From: Glebionis coronaria
Taxonomy: Eukaryota > Streptophyta > Magnoliopsida > Asterales > Asteraceae
Assembly (NCBI GenBank): GCA_025667525.1
Contig: CM046877.1
Location: 260,497,706-260,561,705 of the forward strand
Reading direction: 5' to 3'
DNA length: 64,000 nucleotides
The notes below the pieces were generated by a model that was not told where the DNA came from, searched no databases, and was given only the letters and a program-made list of their open reading frames with translations. Position numbers and translations under genes: made by a program. Positions 48,814 through 59,318 of the stretch are shown in pieces (position 1 is the first letter of the stretch; each line of letters starts with the position of its first letter).

Positions 48814-50217
48814 GTTGTGTTGACTCTATAATTCCAACTCCACGTGATCTGGTTTAAACTTTGGAGCCATTGAGAAGGATATGAAAACCGTGAATAATGA
48901 ATTTAGGAAAAGATGAAGGTTGGAAAGAGTGTTGCTAAACAAGAATAGAGTTACCCTGCTAAGAAAGATTGAGCCGTATTAATAGGATAGAAACTAACAT
49001 ACTATTGGTTGAAAAAGAAGGCAAAGATATTCAAAAAGTAATGGTTAAAATCTTGAAAACAAATAACTTATCTTTGCATTAATAAAAAGTTAACCAAGTT
49101 GGAAAAATTACGGCCCAAATTTTCGTCAAAAATAAAAACTGGGTGGGACCCAATGTTATTCAACGGTCAAAAATTGATTGTCAGCGTAACGACTATATCT
49201 TGTCAGCTTTGGAAAGTTGCCATGTCAACGTCTGAAATTGTACTTATCAGCGTCTAAAGAAAACTATGTCAGTGGCTAAAAATAAAATAAAGAATAAAAT
49301 AAAAAGACCTCAACAAAGATATTTACCCTAATGAAGATAACTCCTCCCCTGACACAGACTTAAAATAGAATTCTCTGTTCAATTATACACACTTGCATAA
49401 GCAAGATAGACATAATTGCCCTAAAGTGAACCTTGTCAAAGAAAGTCCTTAGGAGTGAAGAAACCTCCATGTAAACACTTTGTAACTCCCATGAAAGCCC
49501 ACTTAATTAAAATGTTACACCAAGTCTCCCAACCGACCAAACCCAATTCTAGGTCAAACAGTCTTGGCAGCATACAAAAGTATAAAACTTTGTAAGCTAC
49601 CGTGCCTCAAGGTTTAGAAATTCCATCAATCTCATAAAGAGAAAGCCTTCACTATTTCTAACCCCCACTCACCTGTGGACATAATCTAGAATTGTGATAA
49701 GAGCATTCTAAGAATACCCAAAGTCATAAAGGTATCCTAAACCTCCCCTTAAACTAGAATAAACAGTGTTGCAAAATAATTTTGATATGACAAATTTTTA
49801 TTTCAAGATAGGAATGAGACATTCCAACCATCATAAATAAACCTTTGACACAATGCTTGAAGCTCAAAGGATCCATGAGCAACTCTGTATCCAATTTTAC
49901 AATGCCAACATTGCCTGCATGATTAGATGAAAACCACAAAAACTAACATGTTGCTGTCAGCGTCCACTTTAACACGTATCAGCGTCTCAAAAAGCACTTG
50001 TCAACGTCTTCCCAAAACACTTTGTCAGCGTTGGAGCAAACACTTGTCAGCGCCAGTCTTAACACTTGTCAGTGCCTCCATAGACTATGTCAGTGTTAGA
50101 AAATAGAAGTGGAAAAACTAATACTTTTACAAAGACCAATAACAGTGCATATCCTTTACATACTTTTACAAAAATCTCAAAAACACATTTAAGAAAGATT
50201 GATCATCCCAATACCTG
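48814..50217 (-). other. RT9 spacer between RNase H and the 3' ORF
   Basis: 1.4 kb without a credible frame. It contains two TGTCAGCG clusters, 49178-49272 and 49953-50097, with six to eight degenerate copies in the second. In Sireviruses the second ORF is separated from pol by such a spacer. Confidence 0.65.
49953..50097. repeat. TGTCAGCG motif cluster, RT9 spacer
   Basis: CTGTCAGCGTCC, TATCAGCGTCTC, TTGTCAACGTCTT, TTGTCAGCGTTGG, TTGTCAGCGCCAG, TTGTCAGTGCCTC and TGTCAGTGTTA occur at a regular distance of about 21-25 bp. Confidence 0.8.
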
Positions 50218-50775
50218 TTACCAAGTATTGAAATCTCCCAGCATCAAAAGGTTAGTTAATAAATCTGCCACATTATCTTCTATGGCAACCCTATCTGGTT
50301 GTATTAAACCTTTTCCAAAACAATCTCTTATAAAATGATGTCTAATTTCTATGTGTTTTGTTTTAGAATGATGTACATGATTTTTAATAATGCATAAAGT
50401 ACTGTTATTGTCTACAAATAACTTGGTATGCATAAAATTATATCCATAGTCCAACAGCTGGTTCTGAATCCATAGTACTTGTCCACAACATGCAGCTGCA
50501 GCCACATATTCTACTTCTGTTGTAGAATTTGCCACCACTGTTTGTTTCTTGCATTGCCAAGATATCAACCTACTCCCAAGAAATTGGCATCCACCAGTTG
50601 TGGATTTCCTATCAAACTTGTCACCTCCATAGTCACTATCCGAATAGCAAATAAGCTCAATTGGAGAATCTTTAGGATACCATAATCCCAAAGAAGGATT
50701 ACACCTAAGGTATCTAAATATCCTCTTCACAGCATGAAGATGACACTCTTTGGGAGTCACTTGGTGACATGAACA
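50218..50775 (-). pseudogene. pol: RT9 Copia RNase H
   Basis: About 185 residues continuing from RT10's left edge. It starts in the C-terminal extension of Copia RT (VTPKECHLHAVKRIFRYL) and contains the RNase H core CYSDSDYGGD (about residues 38-47), STTGGCQFLG, the TEVEYVAAA helix with its Glu, FVDNNSTLCI with Asp, and HIEIRHHFIRD. These are the four acidic positions of the Copia enzyme, all visible. It ends normally after an ADLLT block. This part is intact; the gene is broken by RT10 and RT11. Confidence 0.88.
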
Positions 50776-51302
50776 TGTGGAAACCTTGGTTTCCTCGATC
50801 TTTTAGCTACTAGGAATGATCATTGTTCATATGATTAACATAATCAAAGCGGAATTAGAACAACAACCATTAACAAGGTGTTTGGGCACAATAACACATG
50901 AATTAAACAATTGGATTGCTAGTTATATTAATAATCAACAATCACTAGGTGTGTATACATTAAATCCCACACCTAGTCGACACACGCTTTAGGTTTACAT
51001 TGTGATTGAAAGTTATGAAGAAAAACCTAAGACCCTTGTTCCTTTTATAGACTAAGGATTAGGGTTTACAAGAGATAACTATGAATAAACATGAATATCT
51101 TCTATTTAAATAACTAATATAGAATATATTCTGCATACTTATCCTAAATAGAAGCTTCTAACAGCGTTTGACTTTTTTTGACTTCTGTCAACGCCTGATT
51201 TACTCTTGACAACGCCTGGATTACACTTGTCAACACTTAGACATGTTCCTTCATATTTTCTTCGTTTTTTAGTTTCTGACACATCAACTTTTTGACCCAA
51301 CA
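50776..51302 (-). repeat. RT10 3' LTR
   Basis: 527 bp. Its U5 resembles RT5 (TGTGGAAACCTTGGTTTCC start on the plus strand). It carries a stem-loop with two paired substitutions. Confidence 0.85.
50944..50977 (-). promoter_or_regulatory. Conserved stem-loop, RT10 3' LTR variant
   Basis: Arms ACTAGGTGTG (50944-50953) and CACACCTAGT (50968-50977) enclose a 14-base loop nearly equal to that of RT5. Compared with RT5, two adjacent base pairs have changed on both sides, so pairing is kept. Confidence 0.75.
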
Positions 51303-52073
51303 ATCTTCCCCTAGTTGATGTCGGCAAAACTCTTTGTGTATCTCTTGTAAGTTGTACATCATCTTCAAATTGCTTCCCCTAAATTGTAGCATGTATGTCT
51401 TCCCCTTTTTGTCACGTCAACGCTTCCTGTCAGCGTCAACTTTATTCCTTTCAGCGCCAACTTTGTACTTGTCAGCGCCTGGCCATCAGCGTCTCATCCA
51501 AGCCTTGTTAGCGTTACACCAACATCTATCAGCGTCACACCAACATCTATCAGCGTCTAAATAACTCACATCAGCGGCTAATTGATCTAGGGTTTTATAA
51601 ACCCTAAATCATGATTTTATGTAAAAACCATAAACTGCAGTGAATTTCAACATCGAATATCTTCTTCGTGAAAGCTCAGATCGAAGATCGCGTCGGTGAG
51701 ATCCTAGATACAAGTTTCAAGAACCTACATCCTGAGTTTCATGACGATCCAACGGTTAACGAAGGAGAAATCGCGTTTTTACTATTACTGTTCACAGAAA
51801 ACAGCATATGATCAATGCTGACTTCGACACTTAATAACTTTTTCTTGGGGATAGATGTCGACAATCCCTCTGGTGTATATCTACATATATGTGTGTAGAA
51901 CACACACAAAATATTTTGTGCGATCCAACGGTTCAATAAAAAGTTATGGCCTTCTGAATACTGCAGCGGACACAAAAACGTCCAGAAAAACCCTAGACGA
52001 ATTATTCTTCTTTTCACCATTACGAACACCTTGTTGGTCCTAGCATCACAAGCCACGAGGATCTGATACCAAT
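51303..52073 (-). other. RT10 interior with TGTCAGCG cluster
   Basis: Polypurine tract beside 51302, then a TGTCAGCG cluster (51414-51580, about eight copies including two in a perfect local repeat near 51520-51560), then the leader up to the primer site. No frame has a domain. Confidence 0.75.
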
Positions 52074-52603
52074 TGTGGAGTCCAATGATCGTTAGACTCA
52101 ATGGTTTAGACCATTTATCTAGGATTATATCAAGTTCTTATGTAATCAAACATAGCGGAATTAGAACAAGATATAAGAACAAGATGTTATGAACAAGATG
52201 AATTTTCCCAAACGTTACTTGTATTATTAAACACAAATAACATCTAGACGTGTATACATTGAATCCCACGTCTAGACACACGAATTACTTGTAGGTTACA
52301 TTGTGAATGATTGTTATGAATAAAAACCTAAGACCCTTGTTCGTTTTATAGACTAAGGATTAGGGTTTACAAGAGATAACTATGAATAAACATGAATATC
52401 TTCTATTTAAATAACTAATACAAAATATATTCTACATACTTATCCTAAATAGAAGCTTCCAACAGCGTTTGACTTTTGTTGACTTTTGTCAACGCCTGAT
52501 TTACTCTTGACAACGCCTGGATTACACTTGTCAACATTTAGACAAATGCCTTCATATTTTCTTCGTTTTTGAGTTTCTGCCACATCAACTTTTTGACCCA
52601 ACA
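52074..52603 (-). repeat. RT10 5' LTR
   Basis: 530 bp. Its U5 start on the plus strand (TGTGGAGTCCAATGATCG) is unlike the 3' LTR. It holds a third stem-loop variant. Confidence 0.85.
52243..52276 (-). promoter_or_regulatory. Conserved stem-loop, RT10 5' LTR variant
   Basis: Arms TCTAGACGTG (52243-52252) and CACGTCTAGA (52267-52276) enclose the same 14-base loop as RT5. The outermost pair is T-A where RT5 has A-T, again changed on both sides. Confidence 0.75.
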
Positions 52604-52884
52604 TCACATGCACACACAGCAAACATGATGTCAGGCCTAGAAGCTGTAAGATACATCAAGGATCCAATCATGGATCTATAATGCCTGACATCCACATCTT
52701 TTCCATCTCCAATCTTTCCCCAAGGGTGTTCCTCATCCATAGGTGTGCTAGCCCTTGCTTCATGTGGAGAGAAACCAAACTTCTTCAAGATTTCTGCTAA
52801 ATACTTATCTTGAGAAATGAAGATACCATCTTCTTTCTGTTGAACTTGTAACCCTAGAAAGAAGTTCATTTCTCCCATTGCACT
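52604..52884 (-). pseudogene. pol: RT9 Copia RT, C-terminal fragment
   Basis: About 93 residues from MGEMNFFLGLQVQQ (first Met at 52878) to SRPDIMFAVCAC. These are the blocks after the RT catalytic site in Ty1/Copia elements: FFLGLQV, YLAEILKKFGF, YRSMIGSLMYLTASRPDI. The catalytic YVDD lies upstream and is missing because RT11 interrupts the gene at 52885; the downstream end runs into the RT10 LTR. Confidence 0.88.
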
Positions 52885-55800
52885 TGATTGTAGGAAAATT
52901 ACGTCTCTTGTTTAGGAAAACAAAAGAGCGTAAATGAGCGGTAAGTATTAAGTGATGATTTAGGAAAATCAAGCACTAATGACCCAATGAAGTTCGTTTC
53001 CCAAGGAGGTATATGTGTGTGAAAAATTCGTAATTGGTTTGACATTAATATTGTATAGAAGGGGATGAGAAAAGAGGATGACGAAGACGTCAAATTAATT
53101 ACTACTACGACAACACGTAAAACCGTAAAATGAGCAAAAATAAAAATTAATTCTAAAAATTACCAAAAATTCACCAAAAATTAAAATAAATAAAATAAGA
53201 GTATACCAATGATCAAAACTTTTTCAAACCTTTTAATTAATTAAATATTAATTTTTAAATGCTAATTAAAGCCCTAAAAATCAAATTAATTATCAAAAAG
53301 CCCAAATAAAGATTTTTCAATTGGTAAACCTCTAAAATGACCTAAAAAGATTAAAAACTATTTTTATAAATTTTTAAACTAAGTAAAACTATTTAAAATG
53401 ATTTAAAACTATTAAAACTCAAAATAATTATAAAAATTAATCTAAAGATGATAAAATTAATCTAAGAGTTGCAAAATTCTTATTTTAATGTATTTAAGCT
53501 AAGAAAAATATAAAAAGTGCAAAAATGTGAATTTTTAAAAATAATAATAAAATAATATTAATAATCCAAAAATTATAAAAAAATTCTAAAAACTTGCAAA
53601 CTAGTTTATTTTAACCTAAATAAACAGAAACTGAAAGTGAAATTACCAAACTACCCCTAATGGGCCCCCAAATGGGCTAAAATCAAAAACAGTCAAGCTT
53701 ATTGGGCTTTTTAGCCCAAAAAGTCACAATAAGCCCAAATGACTTGAAAAAGCCCTATCTAACTCAAAATTCAATTCTAAACACAAAACTCTAAAGGCCT
53801 AAAAGCTGAAAATGAGCTTATCACAGCTTAATGAACAAACAACTTATTCTTATTGGGCCAATAAGCCCATTAAGCAATAAGCCAATGCCATAAGCTCTGC
53901 TTAAACACACAACCTTATTTTAGGATACTAAAGAGATATGTAAAAAGAAATTTTGAAAAGGCACACTCAATAAGCCAGAAATAAGCCAAGGACAATTCCA
54001 CAAAACGACAAAATAGTCAGGATAGAGTTCTAGGCTGTTTCAGAAGCTCTAGTTTGTTGCAAAAGCTCACAAATAGCTTAACTAAGAATAATCAATCAAG
54101 AAAATCACAAAAAGCCAAGTAGAATAAGCTGTAAGAACCAATAAGCAGGCTGAAAAAGGCAAATAAGCTAGTTTTCTAGCAAAAGCTTAACCAAAAGACT
54201 TGTAACCTTCCAGACATGTTATTAAGCTGAGAAAAATGAGTTCTATTACAAAAACCAAGTTGTTGCATGTACCAATAAGCAAAACAGATTCAATAAGCTA
54301 TATGACCAAGTTTCACCAAAAGTCAAACGCTGATAAGAGAAAATCAAACGCTGACAAGCACAAATTGGACGTTGACAGACTTAATGAAGTGTTAAAACTT
54401 TGTTTCCACCCTGTTGGTCAAGGCTTGAGTACAAACCTTGTAAATCAAGGTCTACCAGTTGAGTAGACTTGATGAGTTTTGGCACAAATAAGCCAATAAG
54501 CCAGTAAGCTCATAAGCTATCAACAAAGCAATCCAAATAGCCAAATATCCTCACAAGCAGCACATAAACAGGATCCAAGCAACAAAACAACAATCCTTAC
54601 ACTAGAAATACAAATGCAAGCACCAAATGAGGTGGTCACTTTGCTGATGCAAATGACCACTTCAGCCAACTTTGATAAGCTATAACACACTCAATAAGCT
54701 ACCAAATTCAACAACCAGATAACCAATGGATAGCTTATCACCAAAACTATTCCCAAACCTGATTTTAGACCTTAGATCTAACTAACAAAGAAGTTACTGG
54801 ATCTGATATGTTTGACCAATCTCAAAAACACTTTTATTAGATTTTTTCAAAACTTGAAATCCTTTTTCCAAACTTTCAGAAACTTAACCAATGACCAAAA
54901 CTTGTATATAAAGACTTGTTTAGACTTCCCAAACCCTAAGAACCAAGGGCATAAGGCCACAAGGCCTTATGAACCAGTAATCCCAAACAATCCTTTATCA
55001 AGCACTTTTCAAACAAAATTCTTAATCCTTCAAACAACCTACTGATTTTATAGATCAAATAGCTACACTAGGTGACAACTAATAGATTCAAACACAAAAA
55101 TCACAACCTCAAACACAAAATCACCAAATTACATACCAAATTAAAAAACAGACAAGATCATATGATTTTTTAGAGGAATCTTAACAAGAGGTTATACATG
55201 TCCTCCACAACATCCTAGGAGGACCAACAATGCTCCTTGGACCTTGTTCAAGAACTAGAACAAGACCAAGGTACTTCAACAAGAAACATGGATGACTGCC
55301 TTGGTTGATGTTTCAAAGCAGAAACTAAAGGGCTTGATTTCTTCAACACAATGAACAAACAGCCCAACCAAAGGCCCTAATCCCTTCACAAGCTTGGTGT
55401 CAACAAGCTTGTAAGAGCTTATAGCTTTTGGTTAAGGATTAGTACAACAAAAATAGCAAAATCATAAACCTCTTTTCAAGCTTTTTTCAAACTTGAAAAC
55501 CTTACCAAACATAAACGTCATTGAACCAAATGATTCAAGCACACTTATAACATCAAATGGAACTCAGAATTACCCTTAAACAACACCAACTTTCAAAAAC
55601 ATAAAAAGGAATTACAATTTTCTCAAAGTACCAATTTTTATAAATTTTAAAAAGGAATTACAATGTTTAAAAGGTAAAACTGGAACAAAGGGACTCTCAC
55701 AAGTTGAGGTCTCCTTTTATAGGCCTAACAGATGGTTCTAGAATGCTAAAAACCCTAGCTATGAATTCTCAAAATTGCCCTTGAGTGCTTAATGACGTTT

Positions 55801-56750
55801 GATGTGTGTGAGTTGTCCAAATGCATCATGGACGTTCATTTTAGCTTTGGAGTTAAGCTATGACTCTAAGTTGTTGATCTTGACACGTCAGATTACTTGG
55901 AGAGAAAGTTGCATTTTCATTGGTGGATGAGGTTGAGTGTGGGGTCCAAGGGTGAGTGGAGAAGAGGGATTTAATGTTGGGATGGGTTTTTACATGTGTG
56001 AATCACACATGTGCCAAGGTAATTTCTTTTTCCCCTTTGTTTTGTAAAAAATAAATTGGGTTCATCACGTGCTACAGTGCCACGTTTGATCCGATTTTAG
56101 TGGAGGGTAATTGTGTTTGGCGCAATAAACTTGTTTGAATGTTTCATTGCCCATCTTTGGTCCTTGTTCTTTGGGGAAAGTTGTAAAACGTGTTTTTTAG
56201 CCACCAAAGCTCATTTCCTTTGTTATACAAGTTCTGATTTTTACACTTTTGCCCCAAAACATTGGCAAAAGTGTTTCAAGGGTAATTTTTGCCATGTTTG
56301 ATTATTTGAGGGACTGAATTTTAACTTTCTTGATCTTCAAAGGTCTTTAATGTTTCTTTATCTTCATGAGGGACCATAATTGACAAATTAGAATTGATGA
56401 GGTACTAATCTTGCCATTTCTTCAAAGTTGAAGGACCATTTTTGTAATTTTGACAAACTTAAGGGACCAAACTTGTAATTATGAATATACAAGGGGTTTT
56501 AAGTGTCATTTCTTCATTCATTGAGGATCAATCTTGTATTTCTTCAAGTCTTCAAGGGTTAATCTTGGATAATTCATGAACTAGGGCCCGGTTCTTTGTA
56601 CGGCTTCGTTTCTCGTGTCCGGTTTTTCCTTGTTTCTTGTGATCTTTTTGTCTTTTTCACGATATCCATACCTAAAATACACAAGTAAACAAACACAAGC
56701 ATATATATGGTATTTTATGACATTTTAATGCATTTAAAGCCCGAAAAGAA
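52885..56750 (-). repeat. RT11 3' LTR, 3.9 kb
   Basis: The minus-strand TATA-like CTATAAAAGGAGACC is the complement of about 55710-55724. The transcribed part is full of AATAAGCC motifs (minus GGCTTATT; about 53690-54760) and has three ACGCTGACA-type motifs at 54330-54380. The 5' edge is lost at the gag junction. Short ORFs inside are not genes. Confidence 0.75.
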
Positions 56751-58576
56751 TGATGAGATGGAGTGAGTTCGACATTAGGCAATGGCCTTGGAATCTCGGG
56801 TTCCATGATTGTTATTGGTTCAACCGTAGGTGTGGTATCAGCGGTACTTCGTGGGATTGTGATATGCTCCTTTTCGACCATCACCTCCGGTTCTTTCTCG
56901 ATTTCCTTCTCCGTAGAAGTACTTGGACGAGAGATTGGTTCCTTGAAAGTTTTACCACTTCGTGTAGTAATAACCTTCATTTCTCCCTTCGGGTTTGCAA
57001 TGGTATCACTAGGAAGACTACACGAGGAAGAGGGTTTACACATGATTGCTTCAAACATTTTTTCCATACGGTCCTCAAATTTTGATTGCCTTAAATCCGC
57101 GTTTAACAATTCTTGCTTAATCTCATGTTGTCCTTGTTCCATCTTTTGTTGATTTTGTTGAAGACGTTGAACATTTCCTTCCATTTTATTAGCATGAGTG
57201 TTAAGTTCATTAGCAAGTTTGTTTTTAAGCTCGTTTTTCAACTCGGATCTTAAACTAATCATCTCACGTTGTATGTTATCAAACTTAGCATCATTTGCTT
57301 TAGCATAATCCAAAAATTCTCCTTGAAGATTTTTAGTATGAGCATTTTGAAAACCTTGTGCAGTGTTTTGAAAATCACGGTTTTGGTTTTGATTAGCAAC
57401 TTGTCCCTTCCCACTTTGATAATTCCCTTTGTTGTAGTTACGTGAATTGCCTTGATAATTACCACCTTGATTGTTGTTTCGATAGTTATTAGCATTTTGA
57501 TTTGGTGGAGCTTGATTTGGGTGGGAACCTTGGCCGTTTTGGTTGTAAGTTTCCGTTGCTACGTAAGCACTCGAAGTGTTACCACCGGCGATAATGCACT
57601 CGGAGAGATCATGAGCTCCACAACAAGACAAACAACTCTTATCAACCGCTTTAACCGAAGCGGAATTCAAAGCCTCTTGTGCTTTCCAATGAGTCATAAG
57701 ATTAGCAAATCTATCGAAAAACCGATTTTCCTCATTAGCTTCATCATGTAAGGCATTAATGCTACGAGACGATGACGACGATGACGAACCCATATTGGCA
57801 ACACTCGGTGTGTTACGAGGGCTATAAACCTTAGATCTATTCTCGATAATCTTTAAAGCTTCATCGGTCGTTTTGCACAAAAAATTACCACCCGCGGCGG
57901 CATTCAAGTAATCTCGTTCATGATAATTAAGCCCATTATAAAAAGTATCAACTTGATGTAATTCCGAAAAATCATGGTGTGGACATTCATGTAACATTTC
58001 TTTAAATCGTTCCCATGCCATTGAAAAACTTTCATTATTTCGTTGTACAAATCTTGAAATCTCATTTTTCAAATGTGTTGTTTTAGATGGTGGAAAAAAT
58101 TTGTTCACAAACTTAGAAACGAGATCACCCCATGTCAAAATTGAATTTGGCGGTTCTTTCTCAAGCCAAATTTTAGCGGGTCCATCTAACGAGTATGGAA
58201 ACAACATCATCTTAATGGCGTCATGTGGAACATCCTTAAACTTGCTAGTTGCGGTGAGACGATTAAAATTCCTAATGTGGTAATGCGGGTTGTCTTTCTC
58301 ATGACCTCTAAACTTATTAGCTTGCAACATCGACATTAAACCCGTCTTAATCTCGAAAGTCTCCACAAGGATAGCGGGAATCACAATGGCCTCTCCAAAA
58401 CCCTCGGTGGGTGCTTGTAGCAACTCCATCATAGTACGATTAGCCATTACGACTTCTTGTTCTACAATAGGTTCAACAATTGGAGTTTGTTCTTCAATCA
58501 ACGTCTCTTGATTTGCTTGCTTTTGAAGACGTTTACGAGCTCGTTTTGCTTGATTACGAGTGATCATAAACTTCAC
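56672..58576 (-). CDS. gag: RT11 gag, 634 codons, uninterrupted
   Basis: A full-looking Athila-type gag: basic N-terminus (ARKRLQKQ near 13-20), MMELLQAPTEG (49-59), the capsid-like domain with PHYHIRNF (97-104), FPYSLDGPAKIWL (126-138), SILTWGDLVSKFVNKFFPPSKT (145-166), FYNGL (212-216) and AAAGGNF (226-232). A zinc knuckle CLSCCGAHDLSEC (315-327, CX2CX3HX4C), an Asn/Gln-rich stretch (345-415) and a coiled coil (about 420-510) follow. Gag builds the particle and binds RNA. The first about 615 residues are family sequence; the last about 20 (HHSFRALNALKCHK onwards) come from the LTR across the deletion. It is intact where RT8 gag is broken. The start is the first Met of the frame; MITRNQAK four residues later is possible. 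Confidence 0.85.
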   Translation of the reverse strand: MKFMITRNQAKRARKRLQKQANQETLIEEQTPIVEPIVEQEVVMANRTMMELLQAPTEGFGEAIVIPAILVETFEIKTGLMSMLQANKFRGHEKDNPHYHIRNFNRLTATSKFKDVPHDAIKMMLFPYSLDGPAKIWLEKEPPNSILTWGDLVSKFVNKFFPPSKTTHLKNEISRFVQRNNESFSMAWERFKEMLHECPHHDFSELHQVDTFYNGLNYHERDYLNAAAGGNFLCKTTDEALKIIENRSKVYSPRNTPSVANMGSSSSSSSRSINALHDEANEENRFFDRFANLMTHWKAQEALNSASVKAVDKSCLSCCGAHDLSECIIAGGNTSSAYVATETYNQNGQGSHPNQAPPNQNANNYRNNNQGGNYQGNSRNYNKGNYQSGKGQVANQNQNRDFQNTAQGFQNAHTKNLQGEFLDYAKANDAKFDNIQREMISLRSELKNELKNKLANELNTHANKMEGNVQRLQQNQQKMEQGQHEIKQELLNADLRQSKFEDRMEKMFEAIMCKPSSSCSLPSDTIANPKGEMKVITTRSGKTFKEPISRPSTSTEKEIEKEPEVMVEKEHITIPRSTADTTPTVEPITIMEPEIPRPLPNVELTPSHHSFRALNALKCHKIPYICLCLFTCVF

Positions 58577-59295
58577 GAAGAATGGGAGGTGAGTAAAGAA
58601 TATTCTTTTTGGGTGTTTTGTGAATTTTCAATTTATTTTTTGTGTTTTTGATTGTTTTTAATTTTTTTTGGATTTTGGTGTATCTTTGTAGACAACAATC
58701 TACCAAATCTCTCCTCGAATCAAACTATTGATTAAAGAAGCCTCAAAAGAATGAACATGATCACGTGGAGTGAACGCCTTCGAATGACTTTAGAACTTTG
58801 GTGGAAACCAAATTGTTCAAGAGGGTTTAATCACAAAGAAAACCAAGAAAATATATTATACGTAATAATACTTTGGGCGACAAAACCCTCGATTAGCCTT
58901 CAATCTCAAAATACTCACAAGCAAGCTGGGAAACGAGGCGGCGCGAAGCACTTAAGAGCCTTTTTCCTTAGGGTATATTTTATAATACCCGCCTTATACC
59001 CACCTTATAGTTTGTATTTTTCAAAATCGAGCTTCACGAATGTATTTATCTATTTTTGTCTTTTTCTTTTGTTTGAGATTCGAATACAATAATTAGGAGA
59101 TCAAATCCCAATTAAGGTTGTGTTTTCACACTTTTGGAGATATTTTGTATTAATTGTGATACTTAATACAATATAGTAATAATAATTTCACAAGAAAAAC
59201 CAAAAAACCGATAATACGTATTAGTAGATTTCTACTAATACAAATACTATTTATGGTTAATGTTAAAAACAACAAGACAAATTAATCACGACACA
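58577..59295 (-). other. RT11 untranslated leader
   Basis: About 0.7 kb between primer site and gag start. I see no frame or repeat of note; ORFs on the plus strand lack any domain. Confidence 0.6.
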
Positions 59296-59315
59296 CCTCC
59301 CCGGCAGCGGCGCCA
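59296..59315 (-). other. RT11 primer binding site (tRNA-Asp)
   Basis: The minus strand reads TGGCGCCGCTGCCGGGGAGG, matching the 3' end of plant tRNA-Asp with one change (CTG for TTG), three bases from the LTR. Confidence 0.88.
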
Positions 59316-59318
59316 AAA

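Larger units (their letters stand above)
50776..52603 (-). mobile_element. RT10: short non-autonomous element, RT5 family, in RT9 pol
   Basis: LTRs 50776-51302 and 52074-52603 flank only 771 bp. Termini (TGTTGGGTC ... CCACA), polypurine tract (complement of 51303-51318), the primer region and the leader match RT5. The primer site reads TGGTATCAGATCCTCG. The two LTRs agree in U3 (the stretch around 51020-51120 is nearly the same as 52320-52420) but their R/U5 ends differ strongly, and the flanks (GAACA left, TCACA right) are not a target duplication. It is therefore probably a recombinant. It contains no coding sequence. Confidence 0.85.
45212..52884 (-). mobile_element. RT9: Copia element with Sirevirus-style 3' ORF, incomplete
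   Basis: From left to right are its 3' LTR (45212-45711), polypurine tract (about 45712-45726), a broken extra ORF (45790-48813), a spacer, RNase H (50218-50775), RT10 inserted at 50776-52603, and the end of the RT (52604-52884), where RT11 interrupts it. The 5' part and 5' LTR lie beyond the window or are lost. The left flank GTGAA (45207-45211) is the expected target duplication. A further ORF between pol and the 3' LTR is characteristic of Sireviruses. Confidence 0.8.

Noticed and set aside
51588..51610. Telomere-like CCCTAAA text (also near 11285 and 11395)
   Set aside because: Only single units occur, within the RT5/RT10 leader; no tandem array.
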